Source of the DNA: JBAYSY01 sp041675885
Lineage (GTDB): Bacteria; Pseudomonadota; Alphaproteobacteria; Rhodobacterales; Rhodobacteraceae
Direction: 5' to 3'
Assembly (NCBI GenBank): GCA_041675885.1
Contig: JBAYSY010000011.1
Coordinates: 1-64,000 of the forward strand
DNA length: 64,000 nt
Shown one piece after another: positions 25,731-34,949 of this stretch; positions within the stretch are counted from its first letter, which is position 1, and each line of letters starts with the position of its first letter. The translations under genes and the position numbers were made by a program. The notes below the pieces were generated by a model, which searched no databases, was not told the DNA's origin, and saw only the letters and a list, made by a program, of their open reading frames with translations.

Positions 25731-27082
25731 CGCTCTCTTCCCTTGGCGGGGCGGGCACCGTCACCGGCTCCAAGCACCTGCTGACCAACGGGGACCGGCG
25801 GATCCTGGTCGATTGCGGGCTGTTCCAGGGGTTGAAGAACCTGCGCGAACAGAACTGGGTGCCGCTGCCGATCGCGCCCGAAAGCATCGGTGCGGTGGTG
25901 CTGACCCATGCCCATCTCGACCACACCGGCTATCTGCCGAAACTGGTGCGCGAGGGGTTCCGCGGCCCGGTCTTCGCCACCGCCGCCACCCGCGATCTGG
26001 CGGAACTGATCCTCAAGGACAGCGCCCATATCAACGAACGCGATGCCGAATATGCCAACCGCAAGGGTTTTTCCAAGCATCGGCCGGCGCTGCCGCTTTA
26101 CACCGTGGCCGATGCCGAACGGGCGATGGAGCTTTTCTCCATCGTGCCCTTCGACGAACCGCTGACGCTGCCCGGCGGCGCGCGGCTGCTGTTCCGTCGC
26201 GCCGGGCATATCCTCGGCGCCGCCAGCGCGCAGATCGACTGGGGCGGGCGGCGGATCGCGTTCTCGGGCGACCTCGGCCGCTACGGCGATCCGATGCTGC
26301 CCGACCCCGAGCCGGTGCCGGAAGCCGATTACGTGGTGGTCGAATCCACCTACGGCAACCGCCGCCACGACCCCGCCGACCCGGCCGAGGCCATGGGCGA
26401 GATCGTCGAGCGCACCGTCGCGCGCGGCGGCACCGTGGTCATTCCCGCCTTCGCGGTCGGGCGGGCGCAGTCGCTGCTTTACCACCTGTGGACCCTGCGC
26501 AAGGCCGGGCGGCTGGGCAATGTGCCGATCTACCTCGACAGCCCGATGGCGATCAACGCCACCGGCCTGCTGCACAAACACCACCGGGACCACCGGCTGA
26601 GCCGCGTGGAATGCGAGGAGGTCTGCCGCATCGCCACCTATACGAAAGAAGTCGCGGAATCGAAGGCGATCACCACCAGCCCGTGGCCCAAGGTGGTGAT
26701 CTCGGCCAGCGGCATGGCCACCGGCGGGCGGGTGCTGCATCACCTGAAATCCTATGTCACCGACCCGAAACACACCATCCTGTTCTCGGGCTTCCAGTCC
26801 GAGGGCACGCGCGGCCGGGCCATGCTGAACGGGGCCGGGGACATCCGCATCCATGGCCAGTGGGTGCCGGTGCGGGCCGAGATCGACGACCTGTCCATGC
26901 TGTCCGCCCATGCCGATGCCGACGGGCTGATGCGCTGGCTTTCCGGGTTCCGCCGCCCGCCCGAACGGGTCTTCATCACCCATGGCGAGAATCAGGCCGC
27001 CGAGACGCTGCGGGTCCGGATCGACCGCGAACTGGGCTGGAACGCCACCGTGCCGCGTCAGAACCAGGTGGCCGGTCTATGA
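25724..27082 (+). CDS. MBL-fold beta-CASP metallohydrolase (RNA-processing exonuclease-like)
   Basis: The 452-residue protein has the metallo-beta-lactamase motif THAHLDHTG with H62, H64, D66 and H67 as zinc ligands. The beta-CASP cap and the C-terminal RMMBL-like region (SGFQSEGTRG, LSAHAD) follow. This is the architecture of CPSF73/RNase J-like nucleases. The start overlaps the PRPP-synthetase-like gene by 7 bases and the stop overlaps the phosphorylase start. The known family acts on RNA, but its substrate in this trio is not established. Confidence 0.85.
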   Translation: MLTLSSLGGAGTVTGSKHLLTNGDRRILVDCGLFQGLKNLREQNWVPLPIAPESIGAVVLTHAHLDHTGYLPKLVREGFRGPVFATAATRDLAELILKDSAHINERDAEYANRKGFSKHRPALPLYTVADAERAMELFSIVPFDEPLTLPGGARLLFRRAGHILGAASAQIDWGGRRIAFSGDLGRYGDPMLPDPEPVPEADYVVVESTYGNRRHDPADPAEAMGEIVERTVARGGTVVIPAFAVGRAQSLLYHLWTLRKAGRLGNVPIYLDSPMAINATGLLHKHHRDHRLSRVECEEVCRIATYTKEVAESKAITTSPWPKVVISASGMATGGRVLHHLKSYVTDPKHTILFSGFQSEGTRGRAMLNGAGDIRIHGQWVPVRAEIDDLSMLSAHADADGLMRWLSGFRRPPERVFITHGENQAAETLRVRIDRELGWNATVPRQNQVAGL

Positions 27083-28608
27083 TCACGCTTGCCAGCCGCG
27101 CCACCCCCGACCAGCCGCCGCTGCGCGCCCGGCGGCTGGGGCTGCATACCCAGCACCAGCCGGTGGTGGTGATGCGCTCGGACTGCCACGTCTGCCGGTC
27201 CGAGGGGCTGGCCGCGCGCTCGCAGGTGCTTGTGACCAGCGGCGGGCGGCAGATCCAGGCGACACTGTTCCAGACCGACAGCGACACGCTGATCGGCCCC
27301 GACGAAATCGGGTTTTCCGAGACCGCGTGGGAGTTGCTGGGCACGGCCGAGGGGGCCGGGGTCCGCGTCACCCACCCGCCCGCGCTGGCGTCGCTGGCCA
27401 ATGTGCGCAGGCGCATCTACGGCCACCGGCTTGACGCGCAGGCCATGTCCGAGATCGTGACCGACGTGGCGGCGGGGCGCTACAGCGACGTGCAACTGGC
27501 CGCGTTCCTGACCGCGGGCGCGGCACTGCCGCTGGACGAACAGGAGACGGCGGACCTGACCGGGGCGATGCTGGCGGTGGGGGACCGGCTTTCGTGGGAC
27601 GCGCCCGTCGTGGTAGACAAGCACTGCATCGGCGGGCTGCCCGGCAACCGCACCACGCCCGTGGTGGTGGCGATCGTCACGGCGCACGGGCTTTTGATGC
27701 CCAAGACCTCGTCGCGCGCCATCACCTCGCCCGCGGGCACCGCCGACACGATGGAGACGCTGGCGCCGGTGGACCTCGACATCGCCACGCTGCGGCGGGT
27801 GGTCGAGACCGAGGGCGGCTGCATCGCCTGGGGCGGCGCGGTGCATCTGAGCCCAGCCGACGACATCTTCCTGCGGGTCGAGCGCGAGCTGGACGTGGAC
27901 ACCGAGGGGCAGCTGATCGCCTCGGTCCTGTCGAAGAAGATCGCCGCCGGATCGACCCATGTGGTGATCGACATTCCGGTCGGCCCGACCGCCAAGGTCC
28001 GCAGCGAGGAAGCCGCGGCCCATCTGGCCGAACGCACGGTGGCGGTGGCGGCGCGGTTCGGCCTGGCCGCGACCTGCCTCATGACCGACGGGGCGCAGCC
28101 GGTGGGGCGCGGCATCGGCCCGGCGCTGGAGGCGCTCGACGTGCTCGCCGTGCTGCGGGGCGAAGCGGGCGCGCCCGACGACCTGCGCCGCCGCTCGGCC
28201 ATGCTGGCGGGGGCGGCGCTGGAGATCGGCGGCAAGGCCGCGCGGGGCGAGGGCATGGCGCTGGCGCTTTCGACGCTGGCGGACGGGCGGGCCTGGCGGA
28301 AGTTCGTGGCGATCTGCGAGGCGCAGGGCGGGCTGCGCCGGCCGCCGCGCGCGCCGCATGTCCATCCGCTGCTCGCGCCGGCGACGGGGCGGGTGGTGCA
28401 TATCAACAACCGCAGGCTCGCCATGCTCGCCAAACTCGCCGGCGCGCCCGAGGACAAGGCGGCGGGCATCCACATGGAGGTACGGCTGGGCGATGAGATC
28501 GAGCGGGGCCAGCCGCTGCTCCATATCCATGCCGAAACGCCGGGGGAACTGGCCTATGCGCTCGACTACGCCACCGGCACCGACGACATGATCGGAATCG
28601 CACCGTAG
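27079..28608 (+). CDS. AMP phosphorylase/thymidine phosphorylase family protein
   Basis: The 509-residue protein is longer than ordinary DeoA (about 440) because it has the roughly 85-residue N-terminal domain of archaeal AMP phosphorylases. KHCIGGLPGN (181-190) and KTSSRAITSPAG (209-220) match the phosphate and nucleoside-binding loops of that group. AMP phosphorylase splits nucleoside 5'-monophosphates with phosphate to base and ribose 1,5-bisphosphate; bacterial relatives are usually annotated as thymidine phosphorylase. The gene is coupled to the beta-CASP and PRPP-synthetase-like genes. I favour nucleotide rather than nucleoside as substrate, at moderate confidence. Confidence 0.82.
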   Translation: MITLASRATPDQPPLRARRLGLHTQHQPVVVMRSDCHVCRSEGLAARSQVLVTSGGRQIQATLFQTDSDTLIGPDEIGFSETAWELLGTAEGAGVRVTHPPALASLANVRRRIYGHRLDAQAMSEIVTDVAAGRYSDVQLAAFLTAGAALPLDEQETADLTGAMLAVGDRLSWDAPVVVDKHCIGGLPGNRTTPVVVAIVTAHGLLMPKTSSRAITSPAGTADTMETLAPVDLDIATLRRVVETEGGCIAWGGAVHLSPADDIFLRVERELDVDTEGQLIASVLSKKIAAGSTHVVIDIPVGPTAKVRSEEAAAHLAERTVAVAARFGLAATCLMTDGAQPVGRGIGPALEALDVLAVLRGEAGAPDDLRRRSAMLAGAALEIGGKAARGEGMALALSTLADGRAWRKFVAICEAQGGLRRPPRAPHVHPLLAPATGRVVHINNRRLAMLAKLAGAPEDKAAGIHMEVRLGDEIERGQPLLHIHAETPGELAYALDYATGTDDMIGIAP

Positions 28609-28629
28609 GGGCGGGGCTGTTGCGGGGGG

Positions 28630-29046
28630 CTATTCGGCCTGCATCCCCTCGACATATTCCGCCAGCAGCACCAGGCGTTCGGGCGTGGGGGTGAAGATGC
28701 CGGGCCCGGTCTCGACCAGCACCGTGCGGCCTTCCATCAGCGGGCCGAACTCGGGCATCGGGCCGCCACCGCCGCCCTTGCCCTGCGAATAGCCGTAGAC
28801 CTTGCCCATGACCCCGACCAGCGGGAACACGCCCCCGTTTGCCGCCGAAAGCCCGGTGAGGTCCGAAGGCGGCACGCTCAGCCCCGGCGCGGCGATCCCG
28901 TCGCCCCGGCCGGAGTCGCCGTGGCAGGCCGCGCAATAGTCGCCGTAAAGCGCCCGCCCGGTCTCGACCCGCACCTCCGGCGCGCAGGCCGCCACCAGCC
29001 CCGCCAGAACGGCGGCGGTGCCGCCTGCCCATATCACCCTGCCCAT
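28630..29046 (-). CDS. Cytochrome c lipoprotein
   Basis: The 138-residue protein has a lipoprotein signal (LVAAC, lipidated C21) and one haem site CAACH at 38-42. A Gly-rich stretch at about 85-95 precedes PMPEFGPLMEGR. It is therefore a membrane-anchored periplasmic monohaem cytochrome c that could carry electrons among respiratory complexes. The ATG at 29046 has CAGGAG upstream. Genes on either side are unrelated, so its partner is unknown. Confidence 0.82.
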   Translation of the reverse strand: MGRVIWAGGTAAVLAGLVAACAPEVRVETGRALYGDYCAACHGDSGRGDGIAAPGLSVPPSDLTGLSAANGGVFPLVGVMGKVYGYSQGKGGGGGPMPEFGPLMEGRTVLVETGPGIFTPTPERLVLLAEYVEGMQAE

Positions 29047-29466
29047 CCGTTCCGCTCCTGTCCGCTGGCCTCTCGCCCGCCGTTGGCCGCAGCTTGCCCC
29101 GGGAAAGCAGACGGTGCAATCCCGCCCGACGTTGCATTGAGGGAGAGTTCGGGAGCCTCCGGCGGGGATATTTCGGGACAGAAGAAGCACAAGTGCTCTG
29201 CCAATAATATTTCACCTTTCCGAAAATACTCTCGGGGGGTGAATTGGCCGCAGGCCAAGAGGGGGGCAGACGGCCCCCCTGCCCCGGCAGACATTCGCCC
29301 GGCGCCCATGAAATCGAACCCGGCCGCGCCCGGTCCCTTTCCAGCGGGCGCGTCCGCCGTTATGATGCGCGGCGAAATCACCGGGGTGCAGGACGGCCGG
29401 GCAGGGCCGGTTCCCGGGTGATCGACTTGGCAGAGCGCGGGGCAAGCCGCGCCAAGGGGGCAAGGA
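29047..29466. other. Divergent intergenic region with two adjacent hairpins
   Basis: No gene is seen. Two perfect inverted repeats stand side by side: TTGGCC-GCA-GGCCAA (29254-29268) and AGGGGGGC-AGACG-GCCCCCCT (29270-29290). They lie between two divergent genes, where terminators are not expected. An AT-rich stretch at about 29165-29230 next to them may hold promoters. Confidence 0.45.
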
Positions 29467-30360
29467 ATGGCAGGACAGGCGGCATTCAGGACAATGCTCG
29501 GGGCGGCGCTGGTCCTCGGGCTGGCGGGCTGCGAGGACGGGGCGCAACCCTTCGGTTTCCTTGGCGGAGACCGCGCGGCGGGCGAAAACGGCACGAGCGC
29601 CGCCACCACCACCCGACTGGTGGAACGCGACGTGGAGGCGCCCGGGGTCTTCGAGGTCTCGGAACCCGGGCTCTGGGACGGGCGGCCGTCGCTGGGCGGC
29701 GTCTGGGTCGCCCACCCGGAGGTGAGCGACCCCGAACGGGTCATCATCCGCAACCCGGCCAATGGCAAATTCGTGATCGGCGCGCTGTTCCGGCGTGAAC
29801 GCGACCACCCCGGGCCGCGGCTTCAGGTCTCGTCCGACGCCGCGTCCACCATCGAGATGCTGGCGGGCCAGCCGACGACGCTGCATGTGGTCGCGCTGCG
29901 GCGCGAGGAAGTGCCGGTGGCCGAGCCGGAGGCGCCGATCCTCGACGCGGCCGAGACCATCGAGACCGAGAGCCTGGACGCGGTGACCGAAACCGCCGCC
30001 GCCGCCATCGACCGGGCCGAGGGCCAGACCGCGACCGTATCCGCGCCATCCGCCGCCACCGCCCCCGCGGCGCGGCCCGCCGCCGCCCCGGCCGCACCGC
30101 CGGCAGCCCCCACCGGCACCGCCGCGACCGGGCGCAATTTCCTGCAAATCGGCATCTTCAGCGTCGAGGCCAACGCCCGCCGCGCCGCCGACCAGATGCG
30201 CGCCGCCGGGGCCACACCGGATATCCGCCGGGGCGAGACCCAGGGCCGCGCCTTCTGGCGGGTCGTGGTCGGCCCGGCCGAAACCCCGGCCGAACGCAGC
30301 GCGCTGCTGGAGACCGTCAAGGGCCTCGGCTATGCCGACGCCTATTACGTCTCGCGCTGA
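29467..30360 (+). CDS. SPOR-domain lipoprotein
   Basis: The 297-residue protein has a lipobox LAGC (C22). A globular middle part follows, then an Ala/Pro-rich linker (about 185-220) and a C-terminal SPOR domain from about 222 beginning NFLQIGIFSVEANARRAADQ. SPOR domains bind denuded peptidoglycan at division sites. In Rhodobacteraceae an SPOR lipoprotein often precedes a D-alanyl-D-alanine carboxypeptidase, as here, 23 bases downstream. It is probably an envelope/division factor; no catalytic domain is evident. Confidence 0.8.
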   Translation: MAGQAAFRTMLGAALVLGLAGCEDGAQPFGFLGGDRAAGENGTSAATTTRLVERDVEAPGVFEVSEPGLWDGRPSLGGVWVAHPEVSDPERVIIRNPANGKFVIGALFRRERDHPGPRLQVSSDAASTIEMLAGQPTTLHVVALRREEVPVAEPEAPILDAAETIETESLDAVTETAAAAIDRAEGQTATVSAPSAATAPAARPAAAPAAPPAAPTGTAATGRNFLQIGIFSVEANARRAADQMRAAGATPDIRRGETQGRAFWRVVVGPAETPAERSALLETVKGLGYADAYYVSR

Positions 30361-30383
30361 CGGCCATGAGAAAGGGAGACGGC

Positions 30384-31565
30384 ATGATCCGCAGCCTTCT
30401 GCTTTGCGTCCCGCTGATCCTCGGGCTTGCCATGCCCGGCGCGGCGCAGACCTTCGACACCCGCGCCACTGCCGCCTGGGCCTATGACACGGGCACCGGC
30501 ACGGTGCTGCTGGAAAAGGACGCCGACCTTGCGTTGCCCCCGGCGTCGATGTCCAAGCTCATGACGCTTTACATGCTGTTCGAGGCGCTGCGCGACGGGC
30601 GGGTGACGATGGACACCCAGTTCACCGTCTCGACCAAGGCGCGCAACATGGGCGGCTCGACCATGTTCCTGAACGAGATGGACCGGCCGACGGTGCGCGA
30701 ACTCATCCTCGGGATCATCGTCAACTCGGGCAACGACGCCTGCGTCGTGGTGGCCGAGGGGCTTGCGGGCAGCGAGGACGCCTTCGCGCAGCTGATGAAC
30801 GAACGCGCGCGGGCACTGGGGATGACCGGCACCACGCTGGCGAATGCCTCGGGCTGGCCGCACCCGGACCATCGCATGTCGATGCGCGATCTCGGCATCC
30901 TGACCGAACGGATGATCGCCGACTTCCCCGATCTCTACGCGATGTTCGCGGAACGGGAATACGACTACAAGGACCGCTCGCCCGCCAACCGTTTCAACCG
31001 CAACCCGCTCTTTCGGGCGTTTCCCGACAATCAGGCCGACCCCGACGGCATCCGCGCCGACGGGCTCAAGACCGGGCACACGCAGGAGGCGGGCTATGGG
31101 CTTGTCGGCTCGGCCGTGCAGGGCGACCGGCGGGTGATCTTCGTCATCACCGGCTTGCAGACCGAGGCGGCGCGGGTCGAGGAATCCGAGCGCATCGTCA
31201 ATTGGGCCTTCCGCCAGTTCAACCAGCGCAGCGTGGCCAAGGCCGGGCAGCGGCTGGCCGAGGCCGAGGTCTGGCTGGGCGAGGCGCCCCGGGTCGGGCT
31301 GGTCGCGACCGAGGATGTGCGGATGCTGGTCCCGGCGCTGGTGCAGGAACCGCTGACGGCACAGGTGGTCTATCACGGCCCGGTCGAGGCGCCGATCGCG
31401 CAGGGCCAGCAGATCGCGGAATTGCGGATCATGGTGCCCGGCATGGCCGAACGCCGCATCCCGCTGGTCGCCGAGGCCGATGTGGCGCCGGGCGGCGTCG
31501 TCACCCGGTTGCGGACGGCGGCCGGGGTGCTGGCGGGCCGCGCAGTCGGGCTGGCCGCGTTCTGA
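30384..31565 (+). CDS. D-alanyl-D-alanine carboxypeptidase (DacA/DacC-like PBP)
   Basis: The 393-residue exported serine peptidase trims the terminal D-Ala from peptidoglycan stem peptides. The motifs are SxxK at S55-K58, SGN at 115-117 and KTG at 229-231, as in low-molecular-mass PBP5/6 enzymes. A signal peptide (about 1-21) is followed by the catalytic domain and a beta-rich C-terminal PBP5_C-like region. AAGGGAG lies six bases before the ATG at 30384. It follows the SPOR gene and stops one base before tmk. Confidence 0.93.
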   Translation: MIRSLLLCVPLILGLAMPGAAQTFDTRATAAWAYDTGTGTVLLEKDADLALPPASMSKLMTLYMLFEALRDGRVTMDTQFTVSTKARNMGGSTMFLNEMDRPTVRELILGIIVNSGNDACVVVAEGLAGSEDAFAQLMNERARALGMTGTTLANASGWPHPDHRMSMRDLGILTERMIADFPDLYAMFAEREYDYKDRSPANRFNRNPLFRAFPDNQADPDGIRADGLKTGHTQEAGYGLVGSAVQGDRRVIFVITGLQTEAARVEESERIVNWAFRQFNQRSVAKAGQRLAEAEVWLGEAPRVGLVATEDVRMLVPALVQEPLTAQVVYHGPVEAPIAQGQQIAELRIMVPGMAERRIPLVAEADVAPGGVVTRLRTAAGVLAGRAVGLAAF

Positions 31566-31566
31566 C

Positions 31567-32202
31567 ATGCAACCGGGGATGCGGCGGGGCCGGTTCTTCA
31601 GTTTCGAGGGGATCGACGGTTCCGGCAAATCGACCCAGGCCCGGCTGCTGGCCGAAACCCTGCGGGCGGCAGGGCATGAGGTGGCGCTGACGCGCGAGCC
31701 GGGCGGTTCCCCCGGAGCCGAGGAAATCCGCCGCCTGCTGCTGGAAGGCGCCGTGGACCGCTGGTCGGCCGAGACCGAGCTTCTGCTGTTCACCGCCGCC
31801 CGGCGCGACCATCTGGAGCGCACGATCCGCCCGGCGCTCGACGCGGGGAAGATGGTGATCTCCGACCGTTTTGTCGATTCCACCCGGGTCTATCAGGGCG
31901 TCGGCCGCGCCGATCTGGCCGGGATGGTCGAGGAACTGCACCGGCTGGCCATCGGGGTGGAGCCGGACCTGACCTTCCTCATAGACATCCCGCCCGCCAC
32001 CGGCCTTGCCCGCGCCCGCGCCCGTGAGGCGGGCGAGATGCGGTTCGAGGACATGGGCGAGGCGATGCAGGAACGGATGCGCGCGGGATTCCTTGCGCTG
32101 GCCGCTGCCGCGCCCGACCGCATTCGGGTGGTGGACGGCGACCGGCCCGCCGGGGCCATCGCCGCCGATGTGGCCCGCCTCGCCGCCGGGGCGCCGGCAT
32201 GA
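31567..32202 (+). CDS. tmk: Thymidylate kinase
   Basis: The 211-residue kinase phosphorylates dTMP to dTDP. The P-loop GIDGSGKS is at 15-22, the DR motif in ISDRFVDSTRVYQG near 99-112, and the lid region is Arg-rich. It overlaps holB by four bases. The order dac-tmk-holB-tatD-MBL hydrolase is common in alphaproteobacteria and supports the assignment. Confidence 0.96.
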   Translation: MQPGMRRGRFFSFEGIDGSGKSTQARLLAETLRAAGHEVALTREPGGSPGAEEIRRLLLEGAVDRWSAETELLLFTAARRDHLERTIRPALDAGKMVISDRFVDSTRVYQGVGRADLAGMVEELHRLAIGVEPDLTFLIDIPPATGLARARAREAGEMRFEDMGEAMQERMRAGFLALAAAAPDRIRVVDGDRPAGAIAADVARLAAGAPA

Positions 32203-33317
32203 GCGAGGACCGGCCCGAACCCGACCGGGTGGACGGCGCGCCGCATCCGCGCGAGACGGCCGTGCTGATCGGGCAGGAGGCGGCCGAGACCGCCTTCCTC
32301 GACGCATACAACAGCGGGCGGCTGCATCACGGCTGGCTGCTGACCGGCCCCGAGGGCGTGGGCAAGGCGACGCTGGCCTGGCGGATCGCGCGCTTCCTGC
32401 TGGCGACGCCCGAGGGTGACGGCGGCATGTTCGCGGCCCCGCCGCCCGGGACGCTGGATATCCCCGAGGACCACCCGGTCGCCCGGCGCATCGCCGCACT
32501 GTCGGAAAGCCGGTTGTTCCTGCTGCGCCGGGCCTGGGACGAGGATCGCAAGCGGCTCAAGTCGGTGATCACCGTCGATGAGGTGCGCCGGTTGAAGTCC
32601 TTCCTCGGACTCTCGGCGGCCGACGGCGGGCGGCGGGTGGTGATCGTCGACGACGCCGACGCGATGAACCCGAGCGCGGCCAATGCGCTGTTGAAGCTGC
32701 TGGAGGAGCCGCCGCGCGGGGTCGTCCTGCTGCTCGTGAGCCATCAGCCCGCGCGGCTGTTGCCGACGATCCGTTCACGCTGCCGGGTGCTGCGGCTTGG
32801 CCCGCTCGACGCGGCGGGCGTGGCGCGGGCGCTGGCGGCGGCACGGGCGGAACCGGCCGAGCCGCAGGCGCTGGCGGAGCTTGCGGGCGGGTCGGTCGGC
32901 GCGGCGATCCGCATCGCCAATCTCGACGGGGTGACGCTTTACAAGGGCCTGATCGAGTTGTTCGCCACCCTGCCCCGGCTCGACCGGCCGCGCGCGCTGG
33001 CGCTGGCCGAGGCCGCGGCGGGCAAGGGCGCCGAGGCGCGTTTCGACCTGACGCTTTCGCTCATCGACCTGCTGCTTGCGCGGCTTGCCCGCACCGGCGC
33101 GACCGGCGCCGCCCCGCCCGAGGCGCTGGCGGGCGAGGCCGCGCTGCTGATCCGCCTTGCCCCCGACGCGCGGGCGGGCCGGATCTGGGCCGATCTGGCC
33201 CAGACGCTGGGGCTTCGGGCGCGACGCGGACGGGCGGTCAACCTTGACCCTGCCGCGCTTCTGCTGGATATGGTGTTGAGAATTGACGAGACGGCGGCCC
33301 AGATCGCCCCGAGGTAA
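32199..33317 (+). CDS. holB: DNA polymerase III subunit delta'
   Basis: The 372-residue clamp-loader subunit has the AAA+ P-loop GPEGVGKA at 50-57, the VVIVDDADAMNPSAANALLK box-VII/VIII-type stretch near 147-166 and the SRC motif in TIRSRCRVL near 192. It forms the clamp loader with DnaX and HolA. It is coupled to tmk (4-base overlap) and precedes tatD by five bases. Confidence 0.93.
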   Translation: MSEDRPEPDRVDGAPHPRETAVLIGQEAAETAFLDAYNSGRLHHGWLLTGPEGVGKATLAWRIARFLLATPEGDGGMFAAPPPGTLDIPEDHPVARRIAALSESRLFLLRRAWDEDRKRLKSVITVDEVRRLKSFLGLSAADGGRRVVIVDDADAMNPSAANALLKLLEEPPRGVVLLLVSHQPARLLPTIRSRCRVLRLGPLDAAGVARALAAARAEPAEPQALAELAGGSVGAAIRIANLDGVTLYKGLIELFATLPRLDRPRALALAEAAAGKGAEARFDLTLSLIDLLLARLARTGATGAAPPEALAGEAALLIRLAPDARAGRIWADLAQTLGLRARRGRAVNLDPAALLLDMVLRIDETAAQIAPR

Positions 33318-33322
33318 GCGCG

Positions 33323-34123
33323 ATGACGCCGGAAATCGTTGACAGCCATTGCCATCTCGACTTCCCCGAACTGGCCGGAGAACTGCCCGAGGTGATCGCC
33401 CGCGCCCGTGCCGCCGGGGTGACGCGGATGGTGACGATCTGCACCCGGCTGCGGCAGGAGCCCGCCGTGCGCGCCATCGCCGAGGCGCATGACGGCGTGT
33501 TCTACGCCGCCGGAACCCATCCGATGAGCGTGGCCGACGAGCCGATGGCGACGGTCGCGGAACTGGTGGCGCTGGCGGCGCATCCCAAGTTCGTCGGCAT
33601 CGGCGAGAGCGGCCTTGATTACCACTACACCGCCGAATCGAAGGACGCGCAGCAGGAGAGCCTGCGCATCCATATCGAGGCGGCGCGGCAGACCGGCCTG
33701 CCGCTGATCATCCACGCCCGCGACGCCGACGAAGACATGGCCCGCATCCTGACCGAGGAGCACCGCGCCGGGGCCTATGCCTGCGTCATGCACTGCTTTT
33801 CCTCGGGCGCGGGGCTGGCGCTTGCGGCGCTCGACCTCGGGTTCTACCTGTCGATGTCGGGGATCGCCGCCTTCCCGAAGTCGCAGGAGCTGCGCGACAT
33901 CTTCGCCGCCGCGCCGCTGGACCGGATATTGCTGGAAACCGACGCGCCCTATCTTGCCCCGCCGCCCCATCGCGGCCGCCGCAACGAACCCGCCTATACC
34001 GCCCATACCGCGAAGGTCGGGGCGGAACTGTTCGGGCTGGACTATGCCGGGTTCGCCGCGCGCACCAGCGCCAATTTCGACCGGCTGTTCCGGAAGGCGG
34101 CCCGGCCCGCCGAGGCGGCCTGA
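33323..34123 (+). CDS. tatD: TatD-family metal-dependent DNase
   Basis: The 266-residue amidohydrolase-fold enzyme has the HxH motif H9-C-H11 in DSHCHLDFPE, the conserved GIGESGLDYHY near 93-103 and the terminal aspartate in LLETDAPYLAPPPHRG near 205. TatD proteins are 3'-5' nucleases acting on DNA or RNA, implicated in repair. A GAGGTAAG-like site precedes the ATG. The last base of its stop is the first base of the next ATG. Confidence 0.93.
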   Translation: MTPEIVDSHCHLDFPELAGELPEVIARARAAGVTRMVTICTRLRQEPAVRAIAEAHDGVFYAAGTHPMSVADEPMATVAELVALAAHPKFVGIGESGLDYHYTAESKDAQQESLRIHIEAARQTGLPLIIHARDADEDMARILTEEHRAGAYACVMHCFSSGAGLALAALDLGFYLSMSGIAAFPKSQELRDIFAAAPLDRILLETDAPYLAPPPHRGRRNEPAYTAHTAKVGAELFGLDYAGFAARTSANFDRLFRKAARPAEAA

Positions 34124-34920
34124 TGGCGCATCTTCGCTTCACCATCCTCGGGTGCGGCTCTTCCGCCGGGGTGCCGCGCATCGGCGGGCACTGGGGCGAC
34201 TGCGACCCGGACGAGCCGCGCAACCACCGCCGCCGCTGCTCGATGCTGGTCGAGCGCACCACCGGCGAGGGCACGACGCGGGTGTTGATCGACACCTCGC
34301 CCGACATGCGGGCGCAACTGCTGGACGCGGGCGTCGGCGCGCTGGATGCGGTGGTGTTCACCCATTCCCACGCCGACCATGTGCACGGGATCGACGACCT
34401 GCGGCAGGTGGTGTTCAACATGCGCCACCGCCTGCCGGTCTGGGCCGACGGCCCGACGCAGGAGGCGCTCCTGTCGCGCTTCGGCTATGCCTTCGTGCAG
34501 CCCGCGGGCAGCCCCTATCCGCCGATCCTCGACCTGCACACCATCGACGGCCCGTTCGAGATCGCGGGGGCGGGCGGCGCGATCCGGCTGATCCCGTTCG
34601 AGGTCGATCACGGCTCGATGGACGCGCTGGGGTTCCGCATCGGCGACCTGGCCTATCTGCCCGATGTGCTGGAGATTCCCGCCCGGTCCTGGCACATGCT
34701 GGAGGATCTGGATTGCTGGGTGGTCGATGCGCTGCGGCGGCAGCCGCACCCGACCCATGCGCATCTGGCGCTGACGCTGGAATGGATCGACCGGGCCCGG
34801 CCCCGGCGGGCGGTGCTGACCAACATGCACATCGACCTGGACTATGCCACGGTCGCGGCCGAAACCCCGCCGCATGTCACCCCCGCCTTCGACGGGATGA
34901 CCATCGACTATGAGGTATAG
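34123..34920 (+). CDS. MBL-fold metallohydrolase (PhnP-like)
   Basis: The 265-residue protein has THSHADHVHG with H81, H83, D85 and H86, and an N-terminal CGSSAGVPRIGG loop. These mark the PhnP/Lactamase_B_2 group that cleaves cyclic phosphates and related phosphodiesters. Its conserved place after holB and tatD suggests a housekeeping role, but no substrate is known for this branch. There are no phn genes nearby. Confidence 0.85.
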   Translation: MAHLRFTILGCGSSAGVPRIGGHWGDCDPDEPRNHRRRCSMLVERTTGEGTTRVLIDTSPDMRAQLLDAGVGALDAVVFTHSHADHVHGIDDLRQVVFNMRHRLPVWADGPTQEALLSRFGYAFVQPAGSPYPPILDLHTIDGPFEIAGAGGAIRLIPFEVDHGSMDALGFRIGDLAYLPDVLEIPARSWHMLEDLDCWVVDALRRQPHPTHAHLALTLEWIDRARPRRAVLTNMHIDLDYATVAAETPPHVTPAFDGMTIDYEV

Positions 34921-34949
34921 ACCCCCCAGGGCCGGGGCGGGCTGAGCCG

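Noticed and set aside
25582..28608. A 1008-codon frame extending the phosphorylase upstream
   Set aside because: The extra N-terminal part is the out-of-frame shadow of the beta-CASP gene. The ATG at 27079 overlaps the previous stop and matches the family length.
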